This document shows, one piece after another, positions 45,456 through 57,488 of a DNA stretch of 64,000 nt. How positions within the stretch are numbered: position 1 is the stretch's first letter; each line of letters opens with the position of its first letter. Source of the DNA: Dastarcus helophoroides. Taxonomy: Eukaryota; Arthropoda; Insecta; Coleoptera; Bothrideridae. The notes under the pieces were generated by a model. It did not search any database, had not been told where the DNA came from, and saw only the letters and a list, made by a program, of their open reading frames with translations. The stretch covers positions 49,660,159 to 49,724,158 of the forward strand of contig CM053326.1 of assembly GCA_028583605.1 (NCBI GenBank), written 5' to 3'. The translations under genes and the position numbers were made by a program.

Positions 45456-45807
45456 TGTAACGATATGTAAATTATAGAATTTAGTACGTAAGAAAATTTT
45501 CTAGAAAGATCTGATAAGGAGAAAGCGGGCGCGATAACGAAGCAAACGGCAGATAAGCCTTCCTGAAATTTCGGCAAACGATTAACCTTATCGGCGGAAT
45601 TTTTCTAGAACCTGGGAGCCAAAACTATATAAGGCGCTCGCCTTTCCCTCGAGCCAGTTAGAGTCGGTGTAGTTAACTAGTGAGTTAGCAGTTAAAAGTC
45701 AATAAATGAGTTAATTATTCAGTTGTAGTGTTCCGACTTCAGTTTGAAAATAAAGTGTTTTACAATTCACGCGTTAATAATCATTTCGAACCGATAAGCC
45801 CGCAACA
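45456..45807 (+). mobile_element. Solo LTR in the left arm, copy 3
   Basis: TGTAACGATATGTAAATT to CCCGCAACA; flanks GTAT/ATAT. Nearly the same as copy 2 across U3, as expected of segmental duplication. Confidence 0.9.
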
Positions 45808-45845
45808 ATATTCATAACTATTAAACTTTATTAACGATAAAAACC

Positions 45846-46990
45846 AAGGCTTCGAACCGGAACTAAACCGAAAACCGGAAACCGAAAAAAAACCGTTATT
45901 TTTGTTGTCGGAATGAAAACCGAAATCGAACCGTAAAATAATAACGGTTTATTTCGGTTCGTTGAATTTGTATATACTTAAAATAATTTTTACTTTATCC
46001 TAAAGTTCGGATTTTTTTAAATAAATTTCGATTTCTTTTTAAAATTTTACAAAAGTTCATCTCAAAATTAGGAGTTTACTTTCAATCTTTTTTTTTTCTG
46101 AAAGTTAAACTAGAAACTCCTAATTACCTCATTTTCTAGGAAAATGTTTACTTTATTTTAAAAATTTTAAGCCAATTTGAAGTTTTTTAAATTGAATACT
46201 ACTATTTATCAAAATTTCCAGTTCTTTCTTGAAAATTGGACTTTTTCTCGAATTTACTAGAAGTATTCTTTTCTTATCCTAAGATTTCGAGTTTAAAATA
46301 AAAATTTGATGCTCTGGTGTAAATTTGGACTAAAGCAGTGGCATCTTTTTTCTAATTTAAACCTTCAATTTTTTATCTGATTTTGTTTATGCTAAATTTG
46401 ACATTTTTCCTACAATTTGAATTCAAGTCTCGAAGTTGAGATTTTTTCAGATTATTTCGACTTTAAAAGTTAAAATTAAGTGTTATTAAAAATATTAATT
46501 GTTTTCAAAATACTTCTGGTTTAAATTAAAAAGTTCGTCCTGTTACTTCTGTCATATCTGTCATATAAATCGATTTTTATATGTTTATCTCAAAATTTTA
46601 AGTTTCTTCACAAACTTTTCCTAAAATTTCACCTTTAAAATTAACATTTCGCGTTTTTTTAAATGAATATTTGTCGTTGATTCTGAAATTCCATTTTTTT
46701 CATAGAAAATTTAACTTTGAATTGAAATCACATGTTTTTATAATTATCTTTTTTACTTTTACTATTAAAATTTATATTTACCTTAAAAATGTCGAATTTT
46801 TGCTAAAAATTTTACCACAAATTATATTTCATTGGAAAAGTTCTCGTTTGAATTTGAATATTTATTTTCTTTTTTATTTTGTAATTTTGTATTGTAATTC
46901 AAAATCTCGAAAAGATGTCAACATTTCAAGAAAAAAATTCAACATTTTTTAATAAAAGCTAAATTTTGGAGAAGAACAACTATTTTTTAT
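45846..46990. repeat. CCGGAAC module followed by AAATTTCGA-type sequence
   Basis: 45846-45970 repeats the 27300 module; the following 1 kb parallels 27406-28020 in order (shared words TAAAGTT.GGATT, GAATTTCTAG, AAAGCAGTGG.ATCTTTT). No gene. Confidence 0.65.
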
Positions 46991-46995
46991 AATTT

Positions 46996-47140
46996 CGGAC
47001 TGATCTTTGGTTATCTTCAAAAATTGAAATACAAATCTTCTCCCCTGAAACCAAGAAAGATTAAAAACCACAAGAGCAACCTTTGTTGTGTTTTTTAATC
47101 TTTCTTGGTTTCAGGGGGCAAGAATTGTATTTCAATTTTT
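46996..47140. mobile_element. FB element, centre deleted
   Basis: GGACTGATCTTTGGTTATC, AAAACCACAAGAGCAACC and the inverse arm; no ribozyme core left. Confidence 0.85.
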
Positions 47141-47877
47141 TTTTCATCCTTTATAAAACAGAATTTCCCTATCCATGTTTATTAAAAGTATAATAATTTT
47201 TTCATAAATCAATAAACATGTTTAAAAGTTTCTTAGTTTTAGCAATTTAGGTTTTTTCATTGATTTTTTTAGATCTTGAATGATTACTTCATGAATTATG
47301 AGAATTGTGGCTATTTTAAATTGGATATCCGTAACTTAATTCATCATCCGGCCGCATATACATACATACATGTTGATTTGAAAATATAAATAGCCGACTA
47401 ATATTTCCAAGCGGCGACGGTGACGGTAAAACCTCATCAAACCGGAGAGAGGCTGGATGTTAGAGCGAGATGTGAGAGCTCACCGGAAACGCCAGTTATA
47501 TACAGGCAGGATGACTTCCATCTGGCAATATCCTCATTCTGTGACTCGAAAGGAATTTTTAACCGACAAAAAAACATCTACAGATCGACACACGTTCTAG
47601 TCTGACGTCTACTGAAGCCGACTTTCCGTTTCTCGCTTGATTAGACAGATCTGCAGCCCACAAATAAGTGCATTTGGTGACTGAACGACAAAACCAATCA
47701 TTTGTGTCTTAAGGATTCCGGTTAATAATTTACTTAAATTCTTAAATAAATTACAGTTTTGAGTTTTTTGCACATACATAACTAATTATTTTTAAAATTT
47801 AGTCAGGCAACTGAATATTAGCCTCAGAATAAAAAGAAAATAATTATTTAGAGTTCAAAATATTATGTTTGCATCTT
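47141..47877. other. Unique spacer
   Basis: 47390-47660 has balanced composition with a 61-codon + ORF (47420-47605) that I do not recognise; otherwise nothing. Confidence 0.3.
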
Positions 47878-48073
47878 GGTGGGACTACTCCTTGGTTATC
47901 TTCAAAAATTAAAATACAAATCTTGTCCCCTGAAACCAAGAAAGATTAAAAAAGATTAAAGTATCTCAATATCTCTCTGAAAATGATAGCTTGGCTGTCG
48001 AAACGCGTTAGAGCAACCTTTGTTGTGTTTTTTAATCTTTCTTGGTTTTAAGTGACAAGATTTATATTTCAAT
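47878..48073. mobile_element. FB element
   Basis: The core on + reads CTGAAAATGATAGCTTGGCT: G8 of the core is A, so the ribozyme is probably dead, though GAAACGCGTTAGAG is intact. Confidence 0.85.
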
Positions 48074-48109
48074 GTTTACATTTTGGTAATTGGTTGATAT
48101 TTTCAACAC

Positions 48110-48265
48110 TTACAATTCTCAGTGTACATCGGAGAAACGGGGCGATCATTTAAGACGCGAATATCCGAGCACCAAAGGTGTCTTAGGTCTGGTTTATTTT
48201 CACAGTCAGCCATTGCCGAACATCAACATGAGACCGGACATAAGATTCTATACGAAAAAAATCAT
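48110..48265 (+). pseudogene. GIY-YIG domain fragment of a Penelope-like element
   Basis: Codons from about 48124 read VYIGETGRSFKTRISEHQRC, then SGLFSQSAIAEHQHETGHKI and LYEKNHVW (48124-48270), the middle of a GIY-YIG nuclease. Unlike the copy at 40.4 kb the QSAIAEH stretch is intact. It starts after the catalytic-core first half and stops abruptly. Confidence 0.85.
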
Positions 48266-48299
48266 GTATGGTGTGATTTTTTTTGTTAAAAGTGTAGCA

Positions 48300-48485
48300 G
48301 ACCGCAAAGACCGAGAGTACGTTATATGAAGTGAATGAGTAGAGTTAAAGAGTAGTGGTGGCGATGGCTCCGTGGTTAGGGGTCTGGATTGTAACATGAG
48401 GATCCTAGGTTCGATTCCCAATTGCTGATCACATATTTTTAACTCTACTACAGTTTCAGAAGTGGGATTAGGGATCCACCTGACA
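48300..48485 (+). mobile_element. tRNA-derived SINE, copy 1
   Basis: Box A-like TGGCTCCGTGG (48365-48375) and perfect box B GGTTCGATTCC (48408-48418) make an internal Pol III promoter. The body ends with ACTCTACTACAGTTT and GTGGGATTAGGGATCC. GAGTAGAGTTAA before the tRNA part pairs with TTAACTCTAC after it. Confidence 0.8.
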
Positions 48486-48574
48486 GCATAATATTTATAA
48501 TTATGTATCATGTTTACCGAGGTGTCGGCCGACAGCCGAGGACAACTGTATTGTCAGAAATGGCCGAGAGGCAG

Positions 48575-48760
48575 CAGACAGCAAAGACCGAGATTACGTT
48601 ATGTAAAGTGAATGAGTAGAGTTGAGAGTAATGGTGGCGATGGCTCCGTGGTTATGAATCTGGCATGTAACATGAGGGTTCTGGGTTCGACTCCCAGTTG
48701 CTAATCACATATTTTTAACTCTACTACAGTTTGAGAAGTGGGATTAGGGATCCATTAGGG
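48575..48760 (+). mobile_element. tRNA-derived SINE, copy 2
   Basis: Same order: AAGACCGAGATTACGTTATG, box A 48641-48651, box B GGTTCGACTCC (48684-48694), GTGGGATTAGGGATCC. Direct repeat of copy 1 about 275 bp downstream. Confidence 0.8.
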
Positions 48761-49740
48761 AACGTTGCTCGCAGAACCGGTTTTAAAATTTTTCCGAACC
48801 AGAACAAAAACTTGATATTGCCCAGAATACTTGTGATGCCTAAAAAAATACCTTCGAATGACAACCGCATTCCAGTCTGTCAGTTCCTCAGCAATTGACT
48901 TTCGTATGAAATTATGGAATCAGTGATAAAAACGAAAAAAGACAACACTCTATATAATGAAAAAATGGTTGATAAACTTTGAAGATTTATCTCAAAAAAA
49001 GAGCATTTGAACTAAAGCTTGTTTACATCCTAAAGAAGTAGGCTAGAATAAACTCAGAAATTATCAAAAATCTTAGAGCATTCTATGATGTAATTTTTTA
49101 AGAATCTGTATCGGCAAAAGTGAAATATTTCGGTAACAAAATGATATCATATTTTATTAATTACAAAAAGATAAAAATGCATTTGTTATTTGACAAATAT
49201 TTTATTAAAAAATTAAATTAAAAGAAAATTCCTAAAATCATAAAACCGTAGATCTATGCGTAAAACCAAAGATCTCTGCATAAAACCAAATTGAAAGGTG
49301 GCTTGGAGCCAATGCTATTAGTTAACAGGTAGAAAAATAGAATCCATTCAATATTTGGTCCCTTGCTGCAACTTTTATATAGGAACCGCTACTGGAATCG
49401 AAAAATCAAAAGTGGTTAGATTTTTCTACAATCTTTGTCGAAACCATTTAGACTAACACCACTACGTTGGGCGTCCAGCTGAAGAAATAGAGTGAATTTG
49501 TCAACAATGCATCCGACAGCTAGCGAAGGCAGGATGTGGCCCCTGCAGAGAGGTTCCCACGCCGCATCCCCCTCTACCGGAAGTGAATCCCTCACGGCTG
49601 CTGCAACTTAATGTCCTCCTCTCCCTCTTCAAGCATTCCGATCGACCATAGTGTTAAGCTATAGCTGCCGTAAATGTTCTACAAACATAATTCAAAGCGT
49701 GAACTAAAGATTTGCTTTTTATTCGATTTCCTGCGCTTTT
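48761..49740. other. Unique spacer
   Basis: 49440-49670 is GC-richer but has no ORF of note. Nothing recognised. Confidence 0.35.
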
Positions 49741-50205
49741 ATTGAAGGGTCAATTAAAAATTAATTGAAAAGTTGATCCCAATACATTAACACGAAGTTG
49801 ATACCTTAAACTGTTATCTGTACTCATTATCCCAGACTCATTGTATCAGACGAAATGAATCGATAGATTTCTCGAAAAGGGGGAGTTCGACAATTTTGAA
49901 AATTGTGTTTGGATAAATTCGAGTGGAAACTAGAGACACATTTATCAATAACGTTAGCTCCCAACGCGTATAGGCAACTTTAAATACAAACGCGCTTGTT
50001 ATTCATTGTATGCATTTTAAGTGATTTTGAATGCCCAATTCACCTTAAAGGTTGAATTTTGAAAAATCTTTCTTAGTGCTCACCTACGTATTATGGGGAA
50101 CATCTACGTAAAATTTCATGCACTTAGACGCATTGGTTTGGGCTGTGCGTTGTTTGTCAGTCTCTGTTCATAACTATTAAACTTTGTTAACGATAAAAAC
50201 GCAAC

Positions 50206-51740
50206 GAACGAGTCGAAGTTTTTAGAAAAATTCGAAATTTTACGAACTGGTAGAAAAATTTCAAAATGAGTTTTTAAGAAATGTCTCACCTAAAAGAAAA
50301 ATCAAAATTTTTAAATAAAGGACCGACAGTTTGCAAAGAATGTCGAAATTTTGAAAATAGTTGAAATTAAAAAAATAGTCAAAAATTTTAAGTGTTCCAA
50401 AATATTAAAATTTTAAAAAATTCGGGCATTTGCAAAAACCGAAATTTTCAATAAAGCGGAAATTAAAAAAAAGTCTAAAATTTTAGAAAAGTGCAGATTT
50501 AAGAAAAGGTTAAAATTTTCAAAAAAAGGTCGAAATTTTTCGACACTTTGATCTTTATAAATTTAGAGAAATATACGAAATATATACAAAATTTAAGGAT
50601 AAGGCAAAAATTTTCAAACACTTTCAAATTTTCAAAAGAAGTCAAAATTTTGAAAATGAAGAAATTTTTAAACAAATAGGTCAAAATTTTATAGTTGAAA
50701 TTAAAAAAATATATCAAAACTCTAAAAAAGTAGACACATTTAAAAGGTCTAAGAATTATTATCGAGTTTTTAAAATAATTCGAAATTTTAAAAAAGTTTA
50801 AATTTTGAATAATTGGGAAATTTTCACTCAAATTATCAGTAAAAACCAAAATTTTCAAAGCCGGAATATTAAAAACAAATCAAATCAAATTCGATCAAAT
50901 AGATCGAAGTTTTCAAAAGTCGAAATATTGAGAAGTTCAAAGTTTGAAAAAAGAGTAAATTTTTGGTAGTTAAAATTTTGAACCAAAGTTGAAGATTTTT
51001 TAAAAAAGATTGAAATTTTAGGTCAACAAAATTTTGAAAAAAAGTTAAACTTTTCATAAAACCTCAAGGTTTACAAAAAAGTCGAAATTTTGAAAGAATT
51101 TTGAAAATTGAAAAGTAACTACATTTTTAAAAAAATAGTCGTAAAAAAGTCAACATTTTACAAAATTTTTCCATTTAAAAAAATCGAAACTTTACAAAAA
51201 TAGTCGAAATTTTGAAAAATGGTTGACATTAAAAAAGCAGTCGAAATTATTAAGAATCGAAATTTTCATTTTAATTTAATAAAAAATGATGAAATTTTGA
51301 AATAGATCGAAAATTCAAAAAGTCAAAAGTCCAGTTATAAAAAAGTTAACATTTTCAGAAAAAGTAAAAATTTTCAAAGGGAGAACATTTTGAAAAAATG
51401 CACCTAATTTTAAAAAACAAATCAAGCAAAACAAAATACCGAAAAGTTGAAATATTCTCGAAAATGGAGATATTTTTAAAAGAGTATAGACAGATTTTCG
51501 GAAAAGTCAATACTTAAAAATAAAATAAAGTTGAAATTACAAGAAAAAAGTCTAAATTTTGGAATATAACCGAAATTTGAAAAAATTCGAGTCTTTCAAA
51601 AAACGCAACATTATTCAAAAATTTTCATTATCAAGTTTTCTAAGAAATCTAAAATTTGCGAAAAGTTACCTTTTGAAAATGCCCAATTTTTTAGTCGAAA
51701 TTTTAAAAAGTTAAAATTTTGAAGAAATCGACATTTTGGA
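50206..51740. repeat. AAATTTCGA-type low-complexity sequence inside the right arm
   Basis: Words such as AAAAGTCGAAATTTT in many diverged forms; long minus-strand open frames (119 codons at 50499-50858) are compositional. Confidence 0.6.
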
Positions 51741-53480
51741 TCGAACAAAAAACACTAAACATTGTCGCAGCACCCCCATTAGTTTTGGCTACGAGCCGCC
51801 TCTGATTAAAGCCTATTTTCACTATCTCAGAAGCTGAATTTTGAAAAGTCGTCTCTTAGTGCTCACCTACGTATTATGGAGAACATCTATGTGAAATTTC
51901 ATGCAGTTAGACCCATCGGTTTGGGCTGTGCGTTGTCTGTCAATCTACTTAGAGACTTATTAAGCAGATGTACCATGCTTATCGTGCATTATTTCAGAAA
52001 CTACTTCAAATTAAATTCGCAGTTATAAATTGATCCCAATACATTAACACGAAGTTGATTTTCTTAAACTGTTATGTGTACCCATTATTCCACGACGAAA
52101 TGAATCGATCGATTTCTCGAAAAGGGGGACTTAGACAATTTTGAAAATTGTGTTTATGCAAATATGCAAACATAAGGATAAATTCGAGTGGATACTAGAG
52201 ACACATTCATCAATAACGTTAGTTCCCAACGCGTATAGGCAACTTTAAATACAAACGCGTGTATTATTCATTGTGTGCACTTTAAGTGATTTTTAATGCC
52301 CAATTCTATCACCTTATAGCTTGAATTTTGAAAAATCTTCCCTTAGTGCTCACCTTCGTATTATGGGGAACATCTACGTGAAATTTCATGCACCTAGACC
52401 CATTGGCTTGGGCTGTGCGTTGTCTGTCAATCTCAGTTCATAACTATTAAACTTAATTAACAATAAAAACGCAACAAAATTTAAAAATTGCACAAGGTTT
52501 TCGATAAATATTTGCTAACACCGAACCAGGTTTCGCATTTTGCAAATATTTTTGGAAAACCTTGTGAAATTTTTAAATTTTGTTGCGTTTTTATCGTTAA
52601 TAAAGTTTAATAGTTATGAATATTAAAGAATTCCACGAAGTAAGGGTTGGAAATGTCCATTAAAGCCCATTTTCACTATCTCAGAGACTGAATTTTGAGA
52701 AATCGTCTCTTAGTGCTCACTTACGTATTATGGGGAACATCTATGTGAAATTTCATGCACTTAGACCCATCGGTTCGGGCTGTGCGTTGTCTGTCAATCT
52801 CTGTTTAGACTTATTAAGCAGATGTACCATGCTTATCGTGCATTATTTCAGAAACTACTCCGAATTAAATTCCCAGTTAAAAATTGATCCCAATACATTG
52901 ACACGAAGTTGATTTTCTTAAACTGTTATGTGTACCCATTATCCCACGACGAAATGGATCGATCGATTTCTCGAAAAGGGGGAGTTCTACAATTTTGAAA
53001 ATTATGTTTATGCAAACATGCAAACATTTGGATAAATTCGAGTGGAGACTAGAGACACATTCATCAATAATGTTAGCTCCCAACGCGTATAGACAACTTT
53101 AAATACAAACGCGTGTATTATTCATTGCTTGCACTTTAAGTGATTTTTAATGCCCAATTCTATCACCTTATAGCTTGAATTTTGAAAAATCTTCCCTTAG
53201 TGCTCACCTACGTATTATGGGGAACATCTGCGTGAAATTTCATGCACCTAGACCCATTGGTTTGGGCTGTGCGTTGTCTGTCAGTCTCTGTTCATAACTA
53301 TAAAACTTTATTAACAATAAAAACTCAACAAAATTTAAAAATTCGATATTCGATTTTCGATAAATATTTGCTAACACCGGACCAGGTTTCGCATTTTGCA
53401 AATATTTATCGAAAACCCTTGTGGAATTTTTTAATTTTGTTGCGTTTTTACGGTTAATAAAATGTAATAATTATGAATAT

Positions 53481-53832
53481 TGTTGCGGGCTTATCGGTTC
53501 GAAATGATTATTAACGCGTGAATTGTAAAACACTTTATTTTCAAACTGAAGTCGGATCACTACAACTGAATAATTAACTCATTTATTGACTTCTAACTGC
53601 TAATTCACTAGTTAACCACACCGCCTTTAGCTGATTCGAGATAAAAGCAACCGCCTTATATAGTTTTGGCTCCCAGGTTCTGGAAAAATCTCGCAGATAA
53701 GGCTTATCGTTTGCCGAAATTTCAGGAAGGCTTATCTGCCGTTTGCTTCGTTATCGTGGCCGCTTTCTCCTTATCAGATATTTCTAGAAAATTTTCTTAC
53801 GTACTAAATTCTATAATTTACATATCGTTACA
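53481..53832 (-). mobile_element. Solo LTR with ATAT duplication and a visible empty site
   Basis: TGTTGCGGGC to TATCGTTACA, flanked by ATAT (53477-53480, 53833-53836). The unoccupied site TATGAATATTAAAGAAT is present at about 52615-52631 in the neighbouring unit, proving the insertion point. Confidence 0.93.
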
Positions 53833-54090
53833 ATATTAAAGAATTTCACGGAGGGTTGGAAATGTCAATTATTGTCAGTCTCTGCTTAGAGACTTATTAC
53901 ATAGATGTACCATGCTTATCGTGCATTATTTCAGAAACTACTTCGAATTAAATTCCCAATTAAAAGTTAATCCAAATACATTAACACGAAGTTAATTTCC
54001 TTTAACTGTTACATGTACTCATTATCCCACGACGAAATGAATTGATCGATTCCTCGAATAGGGGGAGTTCGACAATTTTGAACATTTGGC

Positions 54091-55154
54091 AGGCTGTTTC
54101 AGTCCTAATAGTCTAAGAACTAGTGGTACTCGTCTACATTAACAGCTACTTACTGCCCGACCTTTGATTATTTAAATGTATTAAAAAAATTGAGTATTTT
54201 TTATTTCGCATTTTTCACTGCTTTCGAAGGATCTTGATTTAGGGTGCTTTCGAAGGAACTTAATCTAGGGTGCTTTCGAAGGATTTTGATCTAGGATCTC
54301 TAGTAGGGTTACCAATCCTTACCAATTTCTAAAGAAAAGTGAACATTTTGAGATGAAAAATCGTCAAATTTTGTAAATACATTTTAATTTCGAAAAACAT
54401 TCTGAGATTAAAGTCCAATTATAAAACAAAAATTAATAAAAAGTTGATTTTTAAGAAGAATGAAAAAAGATAGAGTTTAGAAAAAATACTGCTAAAAAAA
54501 CTGAAATTTTGAGAAAAAAATTGAATTTTAAGAATGAAATCGATATTTTGAAAAGGAGACAAATATAGAGAAGAGCAAAAATAGTCGAAATTTCGAGCAA
54601 ATGGCGGATTTTTACAACAAGGTCGAAATTTTTAGATAAAAAAGTCTTTTCGGTTGAATACAGGTTTTTTGCTTGACTGCGTAAGACAGAGGGGGGGGGG
54701 GATTGTTTCTCCCTGTCCTATTATGTCTACGTCTATGTATTAAGAACAACCCAAGACCCAAAGGTCTCTTTAATATTCACATCGACGTCGGAATTAAGGA
54801 AAATGAAGATATTTAAATTTTATGTTGCAAATTGAAGTTTCCACAAAAAAAATGAAAGTTCGGAAAACTGTTAACACAGAAAAACTTTTAACACAGAAAA
54901 ACTTGGATTCTAGATAAATGCTAGTGCAAAATTTATGGCATGAAAACGTACTGTAATATGCAAAACCTTCAGCTGCATATAGGACTTTAATAAAACGCTT
55001 GAGCTTATGGCAATTTGCAGTAATCTATGTTTTTCATTAAATTTTATCCACCTAACTTTTTCAAATACACGTTTATAGGAAAAAAATTCCGTTCAATTTA
55101 TGTTGACCTGTGTTTCAAATTTTTTATATGAAGTAATTTGATAAACTTATATTT
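54091..55154. other. AT-rich spacer with small repeats
   Basis: A 28-bp unit (GGTGCTTTCGAAGGA...TTGATCTA) is repeated about three times at 54224-54300. A run of G lies near 54692. AAATTTCGA-type sequence at 54340-54650. Confidence 0.5.
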
Positions 55155-55418
55155 TTTAAAAATTGAAATACAAATCTTATCCCTTGAAACCAAGAAAGAT
55201 TGAAAAATACAACAGAGGTTGCTCTAACGCGTTTCGTTAGCCAAGCTATCACCTTTAGAGAGATACTCATTAAAAAATGCAACAGAGGTTGCACTAAAGC
55301 GTGTCGATAGCCAAGCTATCATCTTCAGAGATGCGATTAAATAAATAAATCATCAGAGAGACAAGATTTGTATTTCAATTTTTGAAAATAACCAAGGATC
55401 AGTCCGTTCGACCAAAAT
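55155..55418. mobile_element. FB element, rearranged centre
   Basis: The GTTGCTCTAACGCGTTTCG / AGCCAAGCTATCACC module occurs twice in the left half (55215-55260, 55280-55330). The right arm is shortened and ends CAGTCCGTTCGACCAAA. Confidence 0.82.
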
Positions 55419-55444
55419 TATATTTTTTTTGATAATTACCATCT

Positions 55445-55690
55445 TTCAAGAAGAATGCAACCTAGTCTACAAATTCATGCAGCCCTCCAGGCGTATATAG
55501 TGAATCATAGGTAGCTGAACTACCAACAGTTGAAACACTGCCACCTAGCAAAGCGGTTGCTCTCTAGGAGAGTTCCCAGAAGACAAGAATTCTATAATGC
55601 AGAGACCAATAGGTTTGAACATTTATTTTGGTTTCCAAACTTCGAATCTAATAAATGTTCAAACCTATTGGTCTGTGCATTATAGTAGCA
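55445..55690 (-). repeat. Partial R390 with inverted junction
   Basis: Minus-oriented R390 (CTACAAATTCATGCAGCCC, GGTAGCTGAACTACC) then a hairpin at 55590-55690 (CAGACCAATAGG inverted pair). No ribozyme core. Confidence 0.78.
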
Positions 55691-56021
55691 TCTTTCAATC
55701 GATTATTATTTTAACAGTTCATAATAAAATCTTAGATGAGTCATTACAGCGTAGTGTGTTGAAAGGATGCGATGTGAATAGACCGGAAGTCTACTATCCA
55801 GGCTTAACCTCCCGCCGGAAATTCATATATCATGTCGAGATATAAAAATAAAGCATAATGCACTTAAAACAGCAAATTTTACACTGCAATTAGAGGTCTG
55901 TGTGATTAAATTCCCCAATTAATATCATTTAGGCGTGTTCCTGTAGAATCAATTTAATTATGGAAAATTTTGCCAATTTTTTTGCATGTTGACCAGATTG
56001 TGTTACAATTTTGGTGGATTT
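55691..56021. other. Unique spacer
   Basis: The 82-codon ORF that ends here begins in the R390 hairpin and is not supported. Confidence 0.35.
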
Positions 56022-56120
56022 TGGAAATCCTTGATTATCTTCAAAAATTGAAATACGAATCTTGCCCCCTGAAACCAAGAAAGGTTATAAAAACACAGCA
56101 GAGGTCGCTCTAACGCGTTA
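56022..56120 (-). mobile_element. FB element, left arm only
   Basis: TTGATTATCTTCAAAAATTG, CAAGAAAGGTTATAAAAACA, GCTCTAACGCGTTA then loss of similarity. Confidence 0.75.
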
Positions 56121-56588
56121 TTAAATTATCTTTATGTTTAATATACAAACATCATCTTCAAATTAAGGTATCACTAGAGAAATATTTCAAACTTAAACAA
56201 CAGAAATGCCCAAGTCAGTATTCAAGTTACATAAATTTAATTATTATTCATTAATCAATTTACTGCTATATTTTCAGTTTCATTACAGTCAGGGTTTGAC
56301 AATATGGAACCATTATATTGATCAGTTTTAATTTTTCCTTTTTTAGCTTAAGCTTAAGTGTAAGCGTAGTTCAGGCTCAATGCTTTTCTTTGCATTTAAA
56401 ATTGTTCTACTAGAAGATAGAGCTATTTGGATCCTTTGTTTAATTCCATGCCATTATACTGGGACAAATCGGAGTTGTCAAAAGTATTTATATCTTCTAC
56501 CAATTCCATTGAGAATCGTTCTTTTTCCACTGAAAAAATTTCCGCTGTTTATTTGCTAGGAGTTTGTAGTGTCATTTTTCCCCTTCCA
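56121..56588. other. AT-rich spacer
   Basis: Nothing recognised. Confidence 0.35.
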
Positions 56589-56596
56589 CAAACAAT

Positions 56597-57488
56597 CAGT
56601 GGCGGCTGGTGACTTTTTGACAGGGGGTGCGCAAATGCAAAATATTAGTAGTTAAGAGTTTAGGTGAATCCAGTGTCATAGCAAGATATTAAATTTAAGA
56701 AAAACAAAAGTGACACAGAAGGTGTGATATTTAATAGTATTTTTACGAATTAAATTTAATTACTATCTTATAATCTCCATTCCATGAAAACTGCATTTGA
56801 AAATAAAATATATTTTATTACAAAGTTCTAATTAAACTCTACAAAAACACAAAAAAAATATTTTTTAAAACAAAATCCGCTCTATGATCCTTTAAAGAAA
56901 TAAAGTCTTCATTACTTTCTCATCAAAATTGTTTAGATCCAAATCTATAAATGAATAATTAGACCCTAGATTGGGTACTGCTATCTCTTTGTGAATAGCG
57001 GTACTATTGGCAATTAGGCCTGGAGGCGGCACAATTAACAATTGCAATCATATCAGCCGGGACCTACGCATTTAGCATCATAAACGTAAATGCACACTCC
57101 AAACTCTAACTTGTACTCACCATTTGGCAATATCGCACATGCGCGGAGCGGCGTACCTCGGGCTAGCTTTAACGTGGTCTTTTGTAGTTTATTTCTCCGT
57201 ATCCCGTGAAGACCGTTCATAGGCATTGCACGGCACCCTCGCTAGGTGCATATTTCTGCGAGCACCAACTTATTTAAATTTCCTTATAATATTTAATATG
57301 TATAACGGAATTAAAATTGGTGTATTTTATTCCAAGTCATTCACAAGTATTATTAGTTAATTAGTATGTCATTATTTTGTGTTTAAAAATGTGATAAATC
57401 CAAGTCTTTTACATTAAACAAAAAAGAATAGATCGCTCATTTCACGAGGAGCGCGCGCTCTTGCGCTCTTTAAGACCAACCGCCACTG
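56597..57488. mobile_element. Non-autonomous hAT-type element, 892 bp
   Basis: Terminal inverted repeats CAGTGGCGGCTGGT and (inverse) CAGTGGCGGTTGGT. An exact 8-bp duplication CAAACAAT sits at 56589-56596 and 57489-57496; 8 bp is typical of hAT. No transposase ORF. The interior is partly GC-richer. Confidence 0.85.

Larger units (their letters stand above)
42775..45830 (+). repeat. Left arm: ~1.07-kb unit duplicated in tandem with LTRs
   Basis: The unit has a hairpin (TTCATAA...AACAAAATTT, loop GCGAAACCTGGTCCGGTG), GACAACGCACAGCCCAAACC, ATTTCACGTAGATGTTCCCC, GTTGCCTATACGCGTTGGG, a CACTTCG(T/C)GGACTTCTTTAG tail and a solo LTR at the same position (42922-43273, 44006-44353, 45456-45807). The unit at about 44950-45340 lacks the LTR. 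Confidence 0.88.
49741..54090 (-). repeat. Right arm: inverted copies of the 1.07-kb unit
   Basis: Units in minus orientation lie at about 49741-50205, 51800-52620, 52620-53480 and 53833-54085, with the same hairpins and ACGCACAGCC text. 50206-51740 is AAATTTCGA-type filler. A solo LTR occupies the equivalent site at 53481-53832. Confidence 0.88.

Noticed and set aside
48357..48440. Functional tRNA gene
   Set aside because: Box B is perfect but box A departs from consensus, the acceptor arms do not pair well, and the sequence is part of a longer duplicated SINE unit.
50499..50858. 119-codon minus-strand ORF
   Set aside because: Phe/Lys/Asn/Ile-rich translation of AAATTTCGA-type sequence; low complexity.
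55597..55845. 82-codon ORF
   Set aside because: Its first half lies in an R390 hairpin; the rest has no recognisable features.
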